From an uncultured Alphaproteobacteria bacterium (GTDB lineage Bacteria; Pseudomonadota; Alphaproteobacteria; Rhodobacterales; Rhodobacteraceae), in NCBI GenBank assembly GCA_902556405.1, contig CACDWF010000001.1, forward strand, positions 1 through 64,000: a stretch of 64,000 nucleotides of DNA. Direction: 5' to 3'. This document shows, piece by piece, positions 20,144 through 30,164 of the stretch. A program made the position numbers and the translations under genes. How positions within the stretch are numbered: position 1 is the stretch's first letter; the number at the start of each line of letters is the position of its first letter. The notes under the pieces are model-generated. The model did no database searches and was not told the origin of the DNA. It saw nothing but the letters and a program-made list of their open reading frames with translations.

Positions 20144-20710
20144 TCAGCTAGAATTGTCGCCTCTAAGTAAAGCTACGATTCCCGTTCTGGCTATTTCTTT
20201 TAAACCTAAAGGAGTCATTAACTCAGCAAATGCATCTATCTTCTCTGAATTGCCTGTTAGCTCAAACGTAAAGCTTTTTAGAGTGCTGTCCACCACTTTT
20301 GCTCTAAACACATCCGCAAGCCTTAAAGACTCTACTCGCTGATTGCCATTCCCAACTACCTTAAATATTGCAAGCTCTCTTTGGACAGCTTTGCCTTTAA
20401 GCGTGAGGTCCGTAACCTCGTGCACCGGAACCATTCTATTCAGTTGTGCTTTTATTTGGTTTACAACTTTTGGAGTTCCAGTTGTAACTATTGTTATTCT
20501 TGACCTATGTCCATTGGGATCCACCTCTGCCACTGTTAAGCTGTCAATATTATAACCTCTTCCAGAAAATAAGCCAATAACCCTTGCCAGAACACCAGAC
20601 TCGTTATCAACAATAATCGAAAGAGTGTGTGCAGCTTCATAGTCGAGGTTAGGATCTCTGAGGTTGTAAGCGCTCTGGTTATTTACCCCTTTTTTCAATT
20701 TTAAAGACAT
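20144..20710 (-). CDS. ilvH: Acetolactate synthase small (regulatory) subunit
   Basis: The 188-residue regulatory subunit of acetohydroxyacid synthase, which confers valine feedback control on the large subunit. The N-terminal ACT domain (about residues 28-100) includes H-T-L-S-I-I-V-D-N-E-S-G-V-L-A-R-V and R-G-Y-N-I-D-S-L. The second half (E-L-A-I-F-K-V) is the conserved C-terminal domain. It lies 24 bp downstream of the large-subunit gene and is surely co-transcribed. Confidence 0.96.
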   Translation of the reverse strand: MSLKLKKGVNNQSAYNLRDPNLDYEAAHTLSIIVDNESGVLARVIGLFSGRGYNIDSLTVAEVDPNGHRSRITIVTTGTPKVVNQIKAQLNRMVPVHEVTDLTLKGKAVQRELAIFKVVGNGNQRVESLRLADVFRAKVVDSTLKSFTFELTGNSEKIDAFAELMTPLGLKEIARTGIVALLRGDNSS

Positions 20711-20734
20711 CTCTGTAAGCTCTTTATATTTTAG

Positions 20735-22495
20735 TTATACCAATACAGCACCATCATCGGAGATACTGTTTTCTTCAGTTTGCTCTCCAAGAATCATTTC
20801 GTTATGAGCTTTACCAGATGGTATCATAGGAAAACAATTTTCATGTTTTTCGACCAAGCAATCGAATATTACTGGGCCAGGATAGTCTATCATTTCTCTG
20901 ATGCTATCATCCAGCCTAGCAGGATCTTCGCATCTTATGCCTTTAATTCCATACGCCTCTGCTAGCTTAACAAAATCTGGTAAAGCATCAGACCAGCTGT
21001 GGGAATACCGTTCCCCGTGTAGTAGTTCCTGCCATTGTCTAACCATACCTAGTCTTTCATTATTTAAAATAAATTGCTTTACTGGTAATCGGTATTGTAC
21101 TGCGGTGCCTAGTTCTTGCATGTTCATTAGCCAGCTCGCCTCTCCAGCGACATTGATTACAAGAGAGGTTGGGTGGGCGATTTGAATTCCAATGGATGCT
21201 GGAAAACCATATCCCATTGTCCCTAATCCTCCTGATGTCATCCACCTATTAGGTTCTTCAAACCCCATAAATTGTGCTGCCCACATTTGGTGTTGACCAA
21301 CCTCAGTCGATACAAATCTATTGTAAGACTTAGTCAGTTCCTCTAATCTTTGAACAGCATATTGAGGCTTGATAACACTGGAAGAATTCTCGTAGCCAAG
21401 TGATTGAACTCCCTTCCAATTATTTATGGACTTCCACCAGGCGCTTAGTTTTTTCTTATTTACTTTAGAACCTCTTTCCTTCCACCTAGCAGTCAGCATG
21501 CTTAATATCTTCGAAACATCACCAATTAATGGCGCCTCTACGGTGATGTTTTTATTTATTGAAGATGGGTCAATATCTATGTGAACCTTATAAGAGTTCG
21601 GACTAAAAGCGTCAATTCGTCCTGTTATCCGGTCGTCGAATCGAGCACCAATACAAAGCATAAAGTCACAGTCATGCATAGACATATTGGCTTCATAAGT
21701 GCCATGCATACCCAACATTCCTAACCAGTTTTTCCCTGAAGCAGGATAACTACCGAGCCCCATTAGGGTAGAAGTTACAGGAAAATTTGTGCCAGCAACT
21801 AAATTCCTGAGTAAGTTTACTGCAGATTGACCGGAGTTTATAACGCCACCTCCACTATAAATTATTGGCCTCTCCGCCAGCTCTAATCTATTTATTGCTT
21901 CATCCAACATCTTGACATCAATTGAGGGCTCTTTTTTAATAAAGTCCGTTTTAATTTCGTTTTTCTTAGTGTAGCGACCAGAGGCAAACTGAACATCTTT
22001 CGGAACATCCACCAAAACGGGCCCTGGCCTACCACTACCCGCAACTTCGAAGGCTTTGTGAATTATTTCAGCTAGCTTGTTTGTATCTTTTACAAGCCAG
22101 TTATGTTTTGTGCAGGGTCTTGTAATACCTACAGTATCCGCTTCCTGGAAAGCATCGTTCCCTATCATAAAAGTAGGCACTTGGCCACTAATAACTACTA
22201 TCGGGACACTATCCATTAGGGCATCTGTAAGCCCTGTTACTGAGTTTGTTGCGCCAGGTCCAGAGGTGACAAAAACCACACCAATTTTTCCAGTAGATCT
22301 TGCGTATCCTTCGGCAGCATGAGTAGCAGCTTGCTCGTGTCTCACAAGAATATGTTTGATTTTTTTTTGCTGAAATAGTTCGTCATAAATTGGCAGAATC
22401 GCCCCCCCAGGATACCCAAAGACTGTATCCACACCCTGATCAATCAAAGCTTTTATCACTATCTCTGCACCAGTAATTTTATTTGCCTGTGTCAT
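20735..22495 (-). CDS. ilvB: Acetolactate synthase large subunit
   Basis: A 586-residue thiamine-diphosphate enzyme for the first common step of branched-chain amino-acid synthesis. The N-terminal Pyr domain has F-G-Y-P-G-G-A-I-L-P-I and the catalytic Glu region R-H-E-Q-A-A-T-H-A-A-E-G. The FAD-binding middle has G-A-R-F-D-D-R-I-T-G. In the C-terminal ThDP motif the usual G-D-G reads V-A-G-E-A-S-W-L-M-N, a variant I recall from Rhodobacterales IlvB proteins. An attenuator-type leader peptide was not found in the 269-bp upstream gap, shared with the TRAP operon. Confidence 0.96.
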   Translation of the reverse strand: MTQANKITGAEIVIKALIDQGVDTVFGYPGGAILPIYDELFQQKKIKHILVRHEQAATHAAEGYARSTGKIGVVFVTSGPGATNSVTGLTDALMDSVPIVVISGQVPTFMIGNDAFQEADTVGITRPCTKHNWLVKDTNKLAEIIHKAFEVAGSGRPGPVLVDVPKDVQFASGRYTKKNEIKTDFIKKEPSIDVKMLDEAINRLELAERPIIYSGGGVINSGQSAVNLLRNLVAGTNFPVTSTLMGLGSYPASGKNWLGMLGMHGTYEANMSMHDCDFMLCIGARFDDRITGRIDAFSPNSYKVHIDIDPSSINKNITVEAPLIGDVSKILSMLTARWKERGSKVNKKKLSAWWKSINNWKGVQSLGYENSSSVIKPQYAVQRLEELTKSYNRFVSTEVGQHQMWAAQFMGFEEPNRWMTSGGLGTMGYGFPASIGIQIAHPTSLVINVAGEASWLMNMQELGTAVQYRLPVKQFILNNERLGMVRQWQELLHGERYSHSWSDALPDFVKLAEAYGIKGIRCEDPARLDDSIREMIDYPGPVIFDCLVEKHENCFPMIPSGKAHNEMILGEQTEENSISDDGAVLV

Positions 22496-22764
22496 ATTAC
22501 GGTCTCTTTGATTAAAAAACGATCTTTGCTCTATGACTTTAAGGCAATCGTTCTTATTTTTAAAGAGTTTATTTGAGTCACGACTTTTAATGACTCTTAT
22601 TTGAATCAGGCTTTAATGTTTGAAACAATAAAACTTTAAAGATCGCTAAGTAATTTATTTAAGAGTTATATTTTTTCTATGCTTGAATTTACAAATTATC
22701 TAGGCTATACCAATAGGTTATTTATACCGATTACTTGTTTTAATCTATATTTTTTGGAGGAAAT

Positions 22765-23862
22765 ATGAAACGACGTGATTTTATTACAAAGGCAGGTCTT
22801 GGAACTGCCGCGGTAGCGGGCGCTACATTAGCAGCACCGGCTATAGCTCAAGAGAGAAAAGTCCTAACATGCGTATCCAGTTGGCCAAGAGATTTACCCG
22901 GCCTAGGCGCATCGGCTCAGAGGCTGATGGAGAGAATAACGCAACTCTCCGAAGGAAGACTTACTATGGAGTATTTCGCAGCCGGTGAAAAGGTTGGGGG
23001 ATTAGATGTATTTGATGAAGTTGCCTCTGGTAATTCTTCGTGCTACATATCTGCTGACTACTATTTCACTGGTAAACACCCAGGTTTGGCCTATTGGACC
23101 TCTGTTCCCTTTGGCATGACGACGCCTGAGTGGTGTGCGTGGGTAAAATTTGGTGGCGGTCAAGCTCTATGGGACGAAGTTTCAGGCGAATTTGGTCTGA
23201 AAGCGATAACATGTGGAGCAACCGGAACTCAGGCAGGAGGTTGGTTCAACAAAGAGATAAACAGTGCCGATGATCTTAAAGGCCTTAAAATGCGTATACC
23301 AGGACTTGGTGGGCAGGTGATTTCGAAGCTTGGTGGTACAACTGTTACACTTCCTGGAGGTCAAATATATGAAAACCTCGTTTCTGGCGCTATCGACGCA
23401 ACTGAATGGGTAGGACCTTACAATGACTACTTCATGAAGTTTTATGAAGCAGCTAAATACTATTACACAGCTGGTATGCATGAGCCTGGTGGAGGCCTCT
23501 CTTTTGCCTTTAATGCGAGTACTTGGGGTAGCTTTAGTGAGTGGGAAAAAGCTCTTTTAACAGCTGCGGCCTATGAAGAGCAGGCTGCACAATATGAAGA
23601 GGCTTTGGCAAATAATGGTCAGTACCTTAAGAAACTTGTAGATGAGCAGGGAATCGAGGTAAGAGCCTTTAACGACGAGGTTTGGGATTCATTTGGTGAA
23701 GCTTCAGCAGAACTTTTTGAAGAAATAAGAGACCATAGCCCATTGGCCAAAAAGATCGATGATGCCTTCCAAAAGGCACTCAGAGAAATAGGGGGAACAA
23801 TTGCTCAGTTCGAGGGTACGTTTGTGAACCAGAGAAATAGATTTTTAGGTCTTGAAGCTTAA
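22765..23862 (+). CDS. dctP: TRAP transporter substrate-binding protein, TakP-like
   Basis: A 365-residue periplasmic solute-binding protein of a sodium-coupled TRAP transporter. The N-terminus is a Tat-type signal (M-K-R-R-D-F-I-T-K-A-G, cleavage near A-I-A-Q). The body resembles the TakP group for 2-oxo acids and related carboxylates: G-G-W-F-N-K-E-I, L-K-M-R-I-P-G-L-G-G and D-A-T-E-W-V-G-P-Y, where the Trp/Arg region contacts the carboxylate. The ribosome site TTGGAGG is strong. The 269-bp upstream gap must hold the promoter. Substrate identity is an inference from family only. Confidence 0.93.
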   Translation: MKRRDFITKAGLGTAAVAGATLAAPAIAQERKVLTCVSSWPRDLPGLGASAQRLMERITQLSEGRLTMEYFAAGEKVGGLDVFDEVASGNSSCYISADYYFTGKHPGLAYWTSVPFGMTTPEWCAWVKFGGGQALWDEVSGEFGLKAITCGATGTQAGGWFNKEINSADDLKGLKMRIPGLGGQVISKLGGTTVTLPGGQIYENLVSGAIDATEWVGPYNDYFMKFYEAAKYYYTAGMHEPGGGLSFAFNASTWGSFSEWEKALLTAAAYEEQAAQYEEALANNGQYLKKLVDEQGIEVRAFNDEVWDSFGEASAELFEEIRDHSPLAKKIDDAFQKALREIGGTIAQFEGTFVNQRNRFLGLEA

Positions 23863-23885
23863 TTGAACTATTAAATATAACGTAG

Positions 23886-23912
23886 TTGGTGGGCTATTCT
23901 TTTGTCCGCCAA
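23886..23912 (+). promoter_or_regulatory. Stem-loop between dctP and dctQ
   Basis: TTGGTGGGC (23886-23894) pairs with GTCCGCCAA (23904-23912) with two G-T wobbles, around a 9-nt loop. It lies 24 bp past the dctP stop and 18 bp before the dctQ start. There is no T-run, so it is more likely an mRNA-stability or partial-attenuation element that keeps the binding protein in excess over the permease than a full terminator. Confidence 0.5.
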
Positions 23913-23930
23913 TTGCGGAACGGAACTTTA

Positions 23931-24917
23931 ATGAGTGATACAGCCGTAAACGAAGAGACAGTTAGCGGGGCTTGGAAGAGATACCTCGGTTGGATAACTA
24001 TTTCTTTATTGGCGGCTTTTCTGATTAACAATTTTCTTAACATCTATGTGGCATTCAATGGCGTCACATCTTTGCTATCGAAGCTTTCCTTCTCGGGTAT
24101 AATTTCTACACTGATTTATATATTTTGCATTTCATTAGGCATTTGGCAGGTCAATCGCACTATGCATGAAAATTATCGAATGCAGGCAAAAAAGCTTCAC
24201 GATTTTAATGTCTATTTTTTGAGAGGGTGCTTCTTTGCCGTATTATTCGTTGGATGCATCGATTTTTCACTAGCTTTGGTCAGATCTTTGGATATTTTAG
24301 TCTATTTGGTCGGAGAAAGTGCTAATAGGGCACTTGGGTTAGGAAATATAGTTGGTCCATTTTTACACGTACCATTAATAATACTCGGGTTCATTGTCGC
24401 ATATTTTACTAAAACTTTAGGATGGACGTGGTTAGCATTATTGATAGTTTTTGCCGAACTCATCATAGTTATATCTAGGTATTTATTTTCATACGAGCAA
24501 TCTTTTATGGCCGATTTGGTAAGGTATTGGTATGCAGCTCTTTTTCTCTTTGCCTCTGCCTATACTCTTTACGACGAAGGCCATGTTAGGGTAGATGTGA
24601 TTTATGCGGGATTTAGTGATAAGGTAAAAGCATATATTAATGCTTGGGGATCATATCTACTTGGAGTATTAACCTGCATGGTCATTGTGACTATTGGCTT
24701 TAACGGTAAAACATCTATTATAAACTCTCCTTTATTGGTATTCGAAATTACTAACCAAGGTATCAATGGAATGTTTATAAAGTATCAGATGGCTATGTTT
24801 TTAGGGATTTTTGGTGCGACAATGCTAGTACAATTTATTGTTCAGTTTTTCGATAGTCTTGCCGATATAAACGAAGAGCCTGGGAAACGAGATACATCAA
24901 TAAAAATTGGGCATTAA
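23931..24917 (+). CDS. dctQ: TRAP transporter small membrane subunit (DctQ), long form
   Basis: A 328-residue integral membrane subunit that pairs with DctM. About seven or eight hydrophobic segments can be seen, against four in the usual 160-200-residue DctQ. The DctQ-like part is the second half (from about residue 175, with Y-D-E-G-H-V-R-V-D-V, the family signature). I use ATG 23931. A TTG at 23886 is in frame but falls inside the stem-loop. It follows dctP by 68 bp, and its stop directly abuts the dctM GTG start. Confidence 0.88.
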   Translation: MSDTAVNEETVSGAWKRYLGWITISLLAAFLINNFLNIYVAFNGVTSLLSKLSFSGIISTLIYIFCISLGIWQVNRTMHENYRMQAKKLHDFNVYFLRGCFFAVLFVGCIDFSLALVRSLDILVYLVGESANRALGLGNIVGPFLHVPLIILGFIVAYFTKTLGWTWLALLIVFAELIIVISRYLFSYEQSFMADLVRYWYAALFLFASAYTLYDEGHVRVDVIYAGFSDKVKAYINAWGSYLLGVLTCMVIVTIGFNGKTSIINSPLLVFEITNQGINGMFIKYQMAMFLGIFGATMLVQFIVQFFDSLADINEEPGKRDTSIKIGH

Positions 24918-27578
24918 GTGGAATTATTTTTCTTAGCTTTTTTATTTTTGACTATGGCCTTTGCTTTGGGCTCTGGTTATCCTGTTGCCTTTTCTCTTCC
25001 CGGCGCCGCGATTATATCAATTATAGCAGCGGGGTTAGTTGGTTATCTGATTGAAGGAGAAGCAGCAGCATACTTTCACAGCGGTGGTCCGTATGAGTGG
25101 TTATCCGCTGGAGTAACTAACCTGAGATTTGTTTACTGGGATGTAGAAAGAGATACACTTATCGCAATACCGTTATTTATCTTTATGGGCATAATGCTCC
25201 AAAAGTCAAAGATTGCAGAAGATTTATTAGTAACGATGGCCAACCTTTTCGGTCCGGTTCCAGGAGGGCTAGGTATATCGGTCGTTTTTGTTGGTGCCCT
25301 CCTAGCAGCTACGACGGGCATAGTAGGTGCAACCGTGGTCGCTATGGGATTGATATCCTTGCCGGTCATGTTACGCAATAAATACTCTCCAGCTCTTGCT
25401 ACAGGCACAATCGCAGCGTCTGGAACGTTGGGACAAATTATACCTCCATCGATTGTACTTATCATATTAGCTGACCAGCTCGGATCAGCTGCAGATCAGG
25501 CCAGTTCTCTTCGTAAAGCTTTCCATAAAGAAGCTACAGGAGACTTAACGATGCCCTCTGTCATGGATGTAACTTCAACTAGTGCAGGTGAAATGTTCCT
25601 GGGAGCTTTTGTACCAGGTATAGTACTTGTTTTACTCTATATGATCTTTATTTTGGTGCTTGCTTTGTTTTTTCCGCGTTTGGCCCCTTCTGTTCCTTAT
25701 CAGGGTAAGATGAATGCCGCATTCTGGATCAGGGTAGGCTTTATCTTGATACCTCCCCTTACGCTGATCGTTTTGGTGCTGGGGTCCATTATTACAGGAA
25801 TAGCAACGGTAAATCAGGCTGGTGCTATTGGCGCTGCAGGAGCACTTGTGATGGCAAGCTACAGGCTCAACCCGAAGCAGGATTATACAGCATATCTTCC
25901 GGCAATACTCTTGTTGATTTCTATTCTTATAATGGCATTGGCTCTCTCAAACTTCGAAATGAACATTTTACTCATTAGAGACTCAACGGATTTAGTGGGA
26001 ATATTGTTGGGTCTTGTAGGAGCTACTTTGTTTGTTATTTCGTTAATCTGGAGCTCTATTAGACTTTACAAGATAGAGGGAACGTTAAATGATGTCATGC
26101 TGGAAACAGCAAAGACTACTTCGTTAGTTTTTATCATTTTATTGGGAGCGGCCGTTTTAACGGCCGCGTTTAGAGCATTCGGTGGTGAAGAATTGGTAAG
26201 AGAATTCCTCAATTCTTTGCCTGGTGGCTTCTGGGCGAAATTTATTATCGTTATGGCAGTAATATTTGTTCTTGGATTTTTTCTAGACTTTATTGAAATT
26301 GCAGTTGTAGTGGTTCCTATAGTAGCGCCTATTTTGTTAGCTGATCCATCAGCTAATATTACCGCAGTGTGGTTGGGTGTCATGATTGGTCTTAATATCC
26401 AAACATCTTTTCTTACACCGCCTTTTGGCTTTGCATTGTTTTATTTAAGGGGAGTGGCACCTGCTATTGTGAAAACTGTTCAAATGTACAAGGGGGTTGT
26501 GCCCTTTATAATGCTACAAATTCTCGCTCTTTTTATAGTGGGTTCCTATCCAGCACTAGTTAACTATCTACCTAATAGAACGAGCTACTTGTCAGAAAAC
26601 GCTCCTCCTCCAAAGAACCCGAGATTACAATATTGTTTGGAGAATTACAGTGCAGATGTCATATTTTCTGGCGACAATTATTTGCAAGAGGCTGTTCGGG
26701 AATTAAAGGAACTTGATTTAGGAAATCTTCCTAAGAAAGTTAAAGCTACGATTGAGGGAGCTTCCACTGATGCCGAAAAAGCAATAGAAAGTTTACAGAA
26801 GGCATTAGCTCAAGCGGAGACAATAAAAATAGCATCAACCGAATATCGGCCGATTTTGAATACTGTAAGAAGAATTGAAAGTAAAATAAACCGAAAACTA
26901 AGAGATATAAAAGAATTAAAAAAAGAGCAAGTTCTCCAAAAAACTCTTAAAGACGAAGATTCTGTGATGATGATTGAGAAAGACATAAATAAAATTCAAC
27001 TAGAGATTGATAATCTAAGAGACAAAATCCCGTCTAATTGGACGAGTACGTATGAAAGCTTTACCGTGCTGATGAAAGATGAGCAGAAGCTCAGAAATAT
27101 TTATAGGCGATCAGGAGATAGTTCGTATCAATCTATTGAGGAATTATCCTTAATTTTGGCTTCTAGTGAGCGGATCAGTAAGCTTAAAATTGACTATATG
27201 GCACTATTAGCTTCTTTTGGCAACTTGGAAAAAAATGAAAAATTAGAAGCGGTGAGAGCCTTTTCTAAAAATGTAAGTAAAGTAACTGGTACCAGTTCTT
27301 TCAAGAGCATGCTCTCCAAAGCGATTAGAGAGTTAAAGAAAAAAAATGTTAAAGAGGAAAAAGTTGAAAAAAATCTAAATGCTGCTTTGAACGAAATAAG
27401 TGAGTTAGATAATTGGGTGCTGGAAGCAAAGGGTACAGTGGAAAAAACTCTTAACCGTTACTTGGAAAAAACCAAAACCTCCATCGGCCTGAGATCTCAA
27501 AAAGGCTTTAGCAGAGACCTTGCCTTGTACTTAGCAAGCTGCAATGCTGATCATAGAGACTTATCACTAAATTTTTAA
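24918..27578 (+). CDS. dctM: TRAP transporter large permease (DctM) with C-terminal coiled-coil domain
   Basis: An 886-residue transporter subunit. Residues 1 to about 565 are the membrane permease (many hydrophobic helices; F-I-F-M-G-I-M-L, S-G-T-L-G-Q-I-I-P-P-S, L-N-I-Q-T-S-F-L-T-P-P-F-G-F-A-L). The last 300 or so residues are hydrophilic, rich in Lys and Glu, and look like long coiled-coil helices without any enzyme motif. Typical DctM is about 430 residues, so both an expanded membrane part and an added tail are present. It starts at GTG right after the dctQ stop. Confidence 0.9.
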   Translation: MELFFLAFLFLTMAFALGSGYPVAFSLPGAAIISIIAAGLVGYLIEGEAAAYFHSGGPYEWLSAGVTNLRFVYWDVERDTLIAIPLFIFMGIMLQKSKIAEDLLVTMANLFGPVPGGLGISVVFVGALLAATTGIVGATVVAMGLISLPVMLRNKYSPALATGTIAASGTLGQIIPPSIVLIILADQLGSAADQASSLRKAFHKEATGDLTMPSVMDVTSTSAGEMFLGAFVPGIVLVLLYMIFILVLALFFPRLAPSVPYQGKMNAAFWIRVGFILIPPLTLIVLVLGSIITGIATVNQAGAIGAAGALVMASYRLNPKQDYTAYLPAILLLISILIMALALSNFEMNILLIRDSTDLVGILLGLVGATLFVISLIWSSIRLYKIEGTLNDVMLETAKTTSLVFIILLGAAVLTAAFRAFGGEELVREFLNSLPGGFWAKFIIVMAVIFVLGFFLDFIEIAVVVVPIVAPILLADPSANITAVWLGVMIGLNIQTSFLTPPFGFALFYLRGVAPAIVKTVQMYKGVVPFIMLQILALFIVGSYPALVNYLPNRTSYLSENAPPPKNPRLQYCLENYSADVIFSGDNYLQEAVRELKELDLGNLPKKVKATIEGASTDAEKAIESLQKALAQAETIKIASTEYRPILNTVRRIESKINRKLRDIKELKKEQVLQKTLKDEDSVMMIEKDINKIQLEIDNLRDKIPSNWTSTYESFTVLMKDEQKLRNIYRRSGDSSYQSIEELSLILASSERISKLKIDYMALLASFGNLEKNEKLEAVRAFSKNVSKVTGTSSFKSMLSKAIRELKKKNVKEEKVEKNLNAALNEISELDNWVLEAKGTVEKTLNRYLEKTKTSIGLRSQKGFSRDLALYLASCNADHRDLSLNF

Positions 27579-27583
27579 AATCA

Positions 27584-28390
27584 CTATTCCTCTGATGGTA
27601 GATAGATAGGGACACCGTGTTTTTCTTGATCGTGCTTGTCAGAGTCTATTTTAGATACATTATATTTGCTCGCATTTGTCCATTTGTCATTAGTAAAGAC
27701 TTCTAGGGGACTGAAACGTCTTTTGTAATCCATCTTTGAACTATCTTTCACCCAATAACCTAAGTAAACAAAATTGAGATTCATCTCTAAAGCTAAGTTA
27801 CTATGATCTAAAATCATATATGTTCCAAGACTCCGATTTCTTAATTCAGGGTCAAAAACAGAATATACCATGGAGATTCCATCGTCTAAGATGTCAACTA
27901 ATGAAAAGCTTACGAGTTCTAGGGTTGCATCTTTTTTTATATAATATTCGATTAACTTTGATTCGACATTAGTTTCCTCAATCATAGAGGTAAAGTCGTC
28001 GCTGTCCATATCAGACATGCCTCCGTCCGAGTGTCGTTTACTTATATAATTTTTAAAAAGCTCGTATTGTGGATCTGTCGCGAGTGGAGGATTAATAACT
28101 CTTACGATATCTTCATTTTTACTTAAAATTCTTTTTTGCGATTTAGAGGGACTAAAGTCTTTACTTGGTATTCTTGCAGACATGCAAGCAGTACAATTCG
28201 AACAGGAAGGCCTGTATAAGACATTTTGTGATCTTCTAAATCCCTGTTTTGATAAAGAGTTGTTAAGGCGACTAGAATTACTGCCGTATAAAGCTGTAAA
28301 TAGTTTTCTTTCTACTTTATTTTCTAAATAAGGACAATCCTGAGGTGCTGTAACATAAAACTGAGGGTGTTGTGGAGGTGAATGCCGCAT
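27584..28390 (-). CDS. bpt: Aspartate/glutamate leucyltransferase (bacterial Ate1-like)
   Basis: A 268-residue leucyl/arginyl-tRNA-protein transferase that adds leucine to proteins with N-terminal Asp or Glu, marking them for the ClpS/ClpAP N-degron pathway. Key features are D-C-P-Y-L-E near residue 18, the Cys pair in C-S-N-C-T-A-C-M-S-A-R-I-P, and S-M-V-Y-S-V-F-D-P of the transferase domain. It is the last of a five-gene minus-strand run (gap 20 bp from metA). Confidence 0.93.
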   Translation of the reverse strand: MRHSPPQHPQFYVTAPQDCPYLENKVERKLFTALYGSNSSRLNNSLSKQGFRRSQNVLYRPSCSNCTACMSARIPSKDFSPSKSQKRILSKNEDIVRVINPPLATDPQYELFKNYISKRHSDGGMSDMDSDDFTSMIEETNVESKLIEYYIKKDATLELVSFSLVDILDDGISMVYSVFDPELRNRSLGTYMILDHSNLALEMNLNFVYLGYWVKDSSKMDYKRRFSPLEVFTNDKWTNASKYNVSKIDSDKHDQEKHGVPIYLPSEE

Positions 28391-28410
28391 GCTGTAGAAT
28401 AACCCTAAAT

Positions 28411-29337
28411 TTATGCTTGTTTCAAGCCTATCTTTTGTACGTCAAATGGTGTTGTCTGATAAATTTCGTTGATCCAATTCCCATATAAGAGATGTGCATG
28501 ACTACGCCACCTGTTTATAGGATTGAGTTGAGGATCGTCATTAGGGAAATAGTTCTGTGGAACTTGTAGATTTTTTTCTTTTGTTAGATCTCTCACATAC
28601 TCTTCGTTTAACGTATTACTGTCATATTCCAAATGATTAAGAAGAAATAAAAAGTTGTTCACTTTATCCTCAATAAGGCAAGGGCCAACTTCATCTGACT
28701 CTAAAAGTATTTCTAAGTTTGAATTATCTTTAATATCCTTTCGTGATATCTCTGTCCAGCGACTTACTGGTACAATCAGGTCATCCGAAAAACCTCTTAA
28801 AAAATGCGAGGTTACCCTCCTATTTTTGTGTCTAAATAGCCCTAGTGCCTTTTTTTCAAGCTTTAGCTTATCTATTTTGTGAAAGTAGTACAGCATAGCC
28901 ATAGCGCCCCAACAAACTCCAAAAACAGAGTGCACAGACTTTTTTGTCCACTCTAAAATATTTTCTAGTTCTCCCCAATAATCAACTTTTTCAAACGGCA
29001 AATGCTCTATAGGCGCTCCAGTGATTATGAGCCCATCAAATTTTTGATCACGCACACGATCAAAAGTCTTGTAAAAATTTTCTAGATGCTCTTTAGAGGT
29101 ATTTTTTGAAACGTGTGATGATACTCGTAATAATGTGAACTCAATTTGCAGAGGAGTAGCTCCGATGAGCCGCGCGAATTGAGTCTCCGTTTTTATTTTT
29201 TCTGGCATTAAGTTAAGTAATATGATCTGAAGAGGACGGATATCTTGCTTCTCAGCTAATTGACTAGACATTACCATAACACCTTCGTCTTGAAGAATAT
29301 CGAAGGCTGGTAAATTTTTTGGAATTTTAATTGGCAT
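28411..29337 (-). CDS. metA: Homoserine O-acyltransferase MetA
   Basis: A 308-residue enzyme of the methionine pathway that acylates homoserine from succinyl-CoA or acetyl-CoA. The class I glutamine-amidotransferase-like fold carries the nucleophile in V-F-G-V-C-W-G-A-M (about residue 142), with the N-terminal [11 protein letters not shown] of MetA. Acetyl versus succinyl preference depends on one residue near the active site that I do not assign here. It begins 2 bp before... its upstream neighbour, the P-loop ATPase gene, ends 2 bp away, so the two are likely co-translated. Confidence 0.95.
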   Translation of the reverse strand: MPIKIPKNLPAFDILQDEGVMVMSSQLAEKQDIRPLQIILLNLMPEKIKTETQFARLIGATPLQIEFTLLRVSSHVSKNTSKEHLENFYKTFDRVRDQKFDGLIITGAPIEHLPFEKVDYWGELENILEWTKKSVHSVFGVCWGAMAMLYYFHKIDKLKLEKKALGLFRHKNRRVTSHFLRGFSDDLIVPVSRWTEISRKDIKDNSNLEILLESDEVGPCLIEDKVNNFLFLLNHLEYDSNTLNEEYVRDLTKEKNLQVPQNYFPNDDPQLNPINRWRSHAHLLYGNWINEIYQTTPFDVQKIGLKQA

Positions 29338-29339
29338 TA

Positions 29340-30131
29340 TTAGCTCTTTATTTTACTTGCGATCTCAAACTGTATTGCCTTCACTAAATCGGCTGCAGAT
29401 TTAACCACACGCAAGTTCTCGAAATTTAATGATATACCCCAATTTTTGGAGATGGAGTCAAAAATTGCTTTTCTTCTTTTAATAAGAGCCTTAAATCCAT
29501 AGATCATGAAATCATCTGGATTTATATGATCATTTATATTTGGAGTTTCATTTTTAAAACTTTGCCATAAAGAATGTAAGAAATTTTCCTCATAATACAT
29601 TGGTTTAGGTTTGGCTAGAAATCTGTTTATTAATACTTGATACATGGAGTCGGGTGCTTCAAGACAAATTATGAGAAAGTTCTTGGATAGTGATTTTAGT
29701 ATTGCATCATCTTCGTCCGAAGGGTTGACCAATTCACAAATTGAACCAGATGTATCACACACAAAGTGAGATAACTCCGGTGAATTCTCTACCAATGAGC
29801 TTGCGTGGAGGGTAGCTTTAATTTCTGCATCGCGATGTAGTTTTTGGCGGGTTAAATATTCCGAAAATGGTATTCCTCCCATCGAAGGCGATCCAGGTTT
29901 ACCAAGAAAATCAGATAAATTCGTTAAATTACCAACTTCAAAACCATTAAGTAAATTTCTATGCTTATTTTTAAACAGAATTTTACCTATTTCATAATCA
30001 ACTGAATAGTGCATCCAATTATCTCGTTTTACTAAGGATCGAGAGATAAAGGTTTTCCCGAGCCCAGACATGCCAAGCAAGGCAAAACGCTTAAACTGGA
30101 ATCCAGAGGTTTCATTAGCAATTATTTTCAT
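29340..30131 (-). CDS. P-loop ATPase of unknown function
   Basis: A 263-residue cytosolic protein with a Walker A motif [10 protein letters not shown] at about residues 18-27 and hydrophobic strands (F-L-I-I-C-L-E-A-P) typical of P-loop NTPases. The rest, including K-P-K-P-M-Y-Y-E-E, is not a pattern I can assign to a kinase. It sits between DUF2244 and metA with a 2-bp gap to metA. To my recollection an ATPase gene in such a place is conserved in Rhodobacterales, but its job is unknown. Confidence 0.75.
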   Translation of the reverse strand: MKIIANETSGFQFKRFALLGMSGLGKTFISRSLVKRDNWMHYSVDYEIGKILFKNKHRNLLNGFEVGNLTNLSDFLGKPGSPSMGGIPFSEYLTRQKLHRDAEIKATLHASSLVENSPELSHFVCDTSGSICELVNPSDEDDAILKSLSKNFLIICLEAPDSMYQVLINRFLAKPKPMYYEENFLHSLWQSFKNETPNINDHINPDDFMIYGFKALIKRRKAIFDSISKNWGISLNFENLRVVKSAADLVKAIQFEIASKIKS

Positions 30132-30164
30132 ATGACTTCAAGAATATCAATCAAAGTTGATATA

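Noticed and set aside
22496-22764. Attenuator or leader peptide for ilvB in the divergent gap
   Set aside because: No Val/Leu/Ile-rich short frame with a terminator-like hairpin could be identified on the minus strand.
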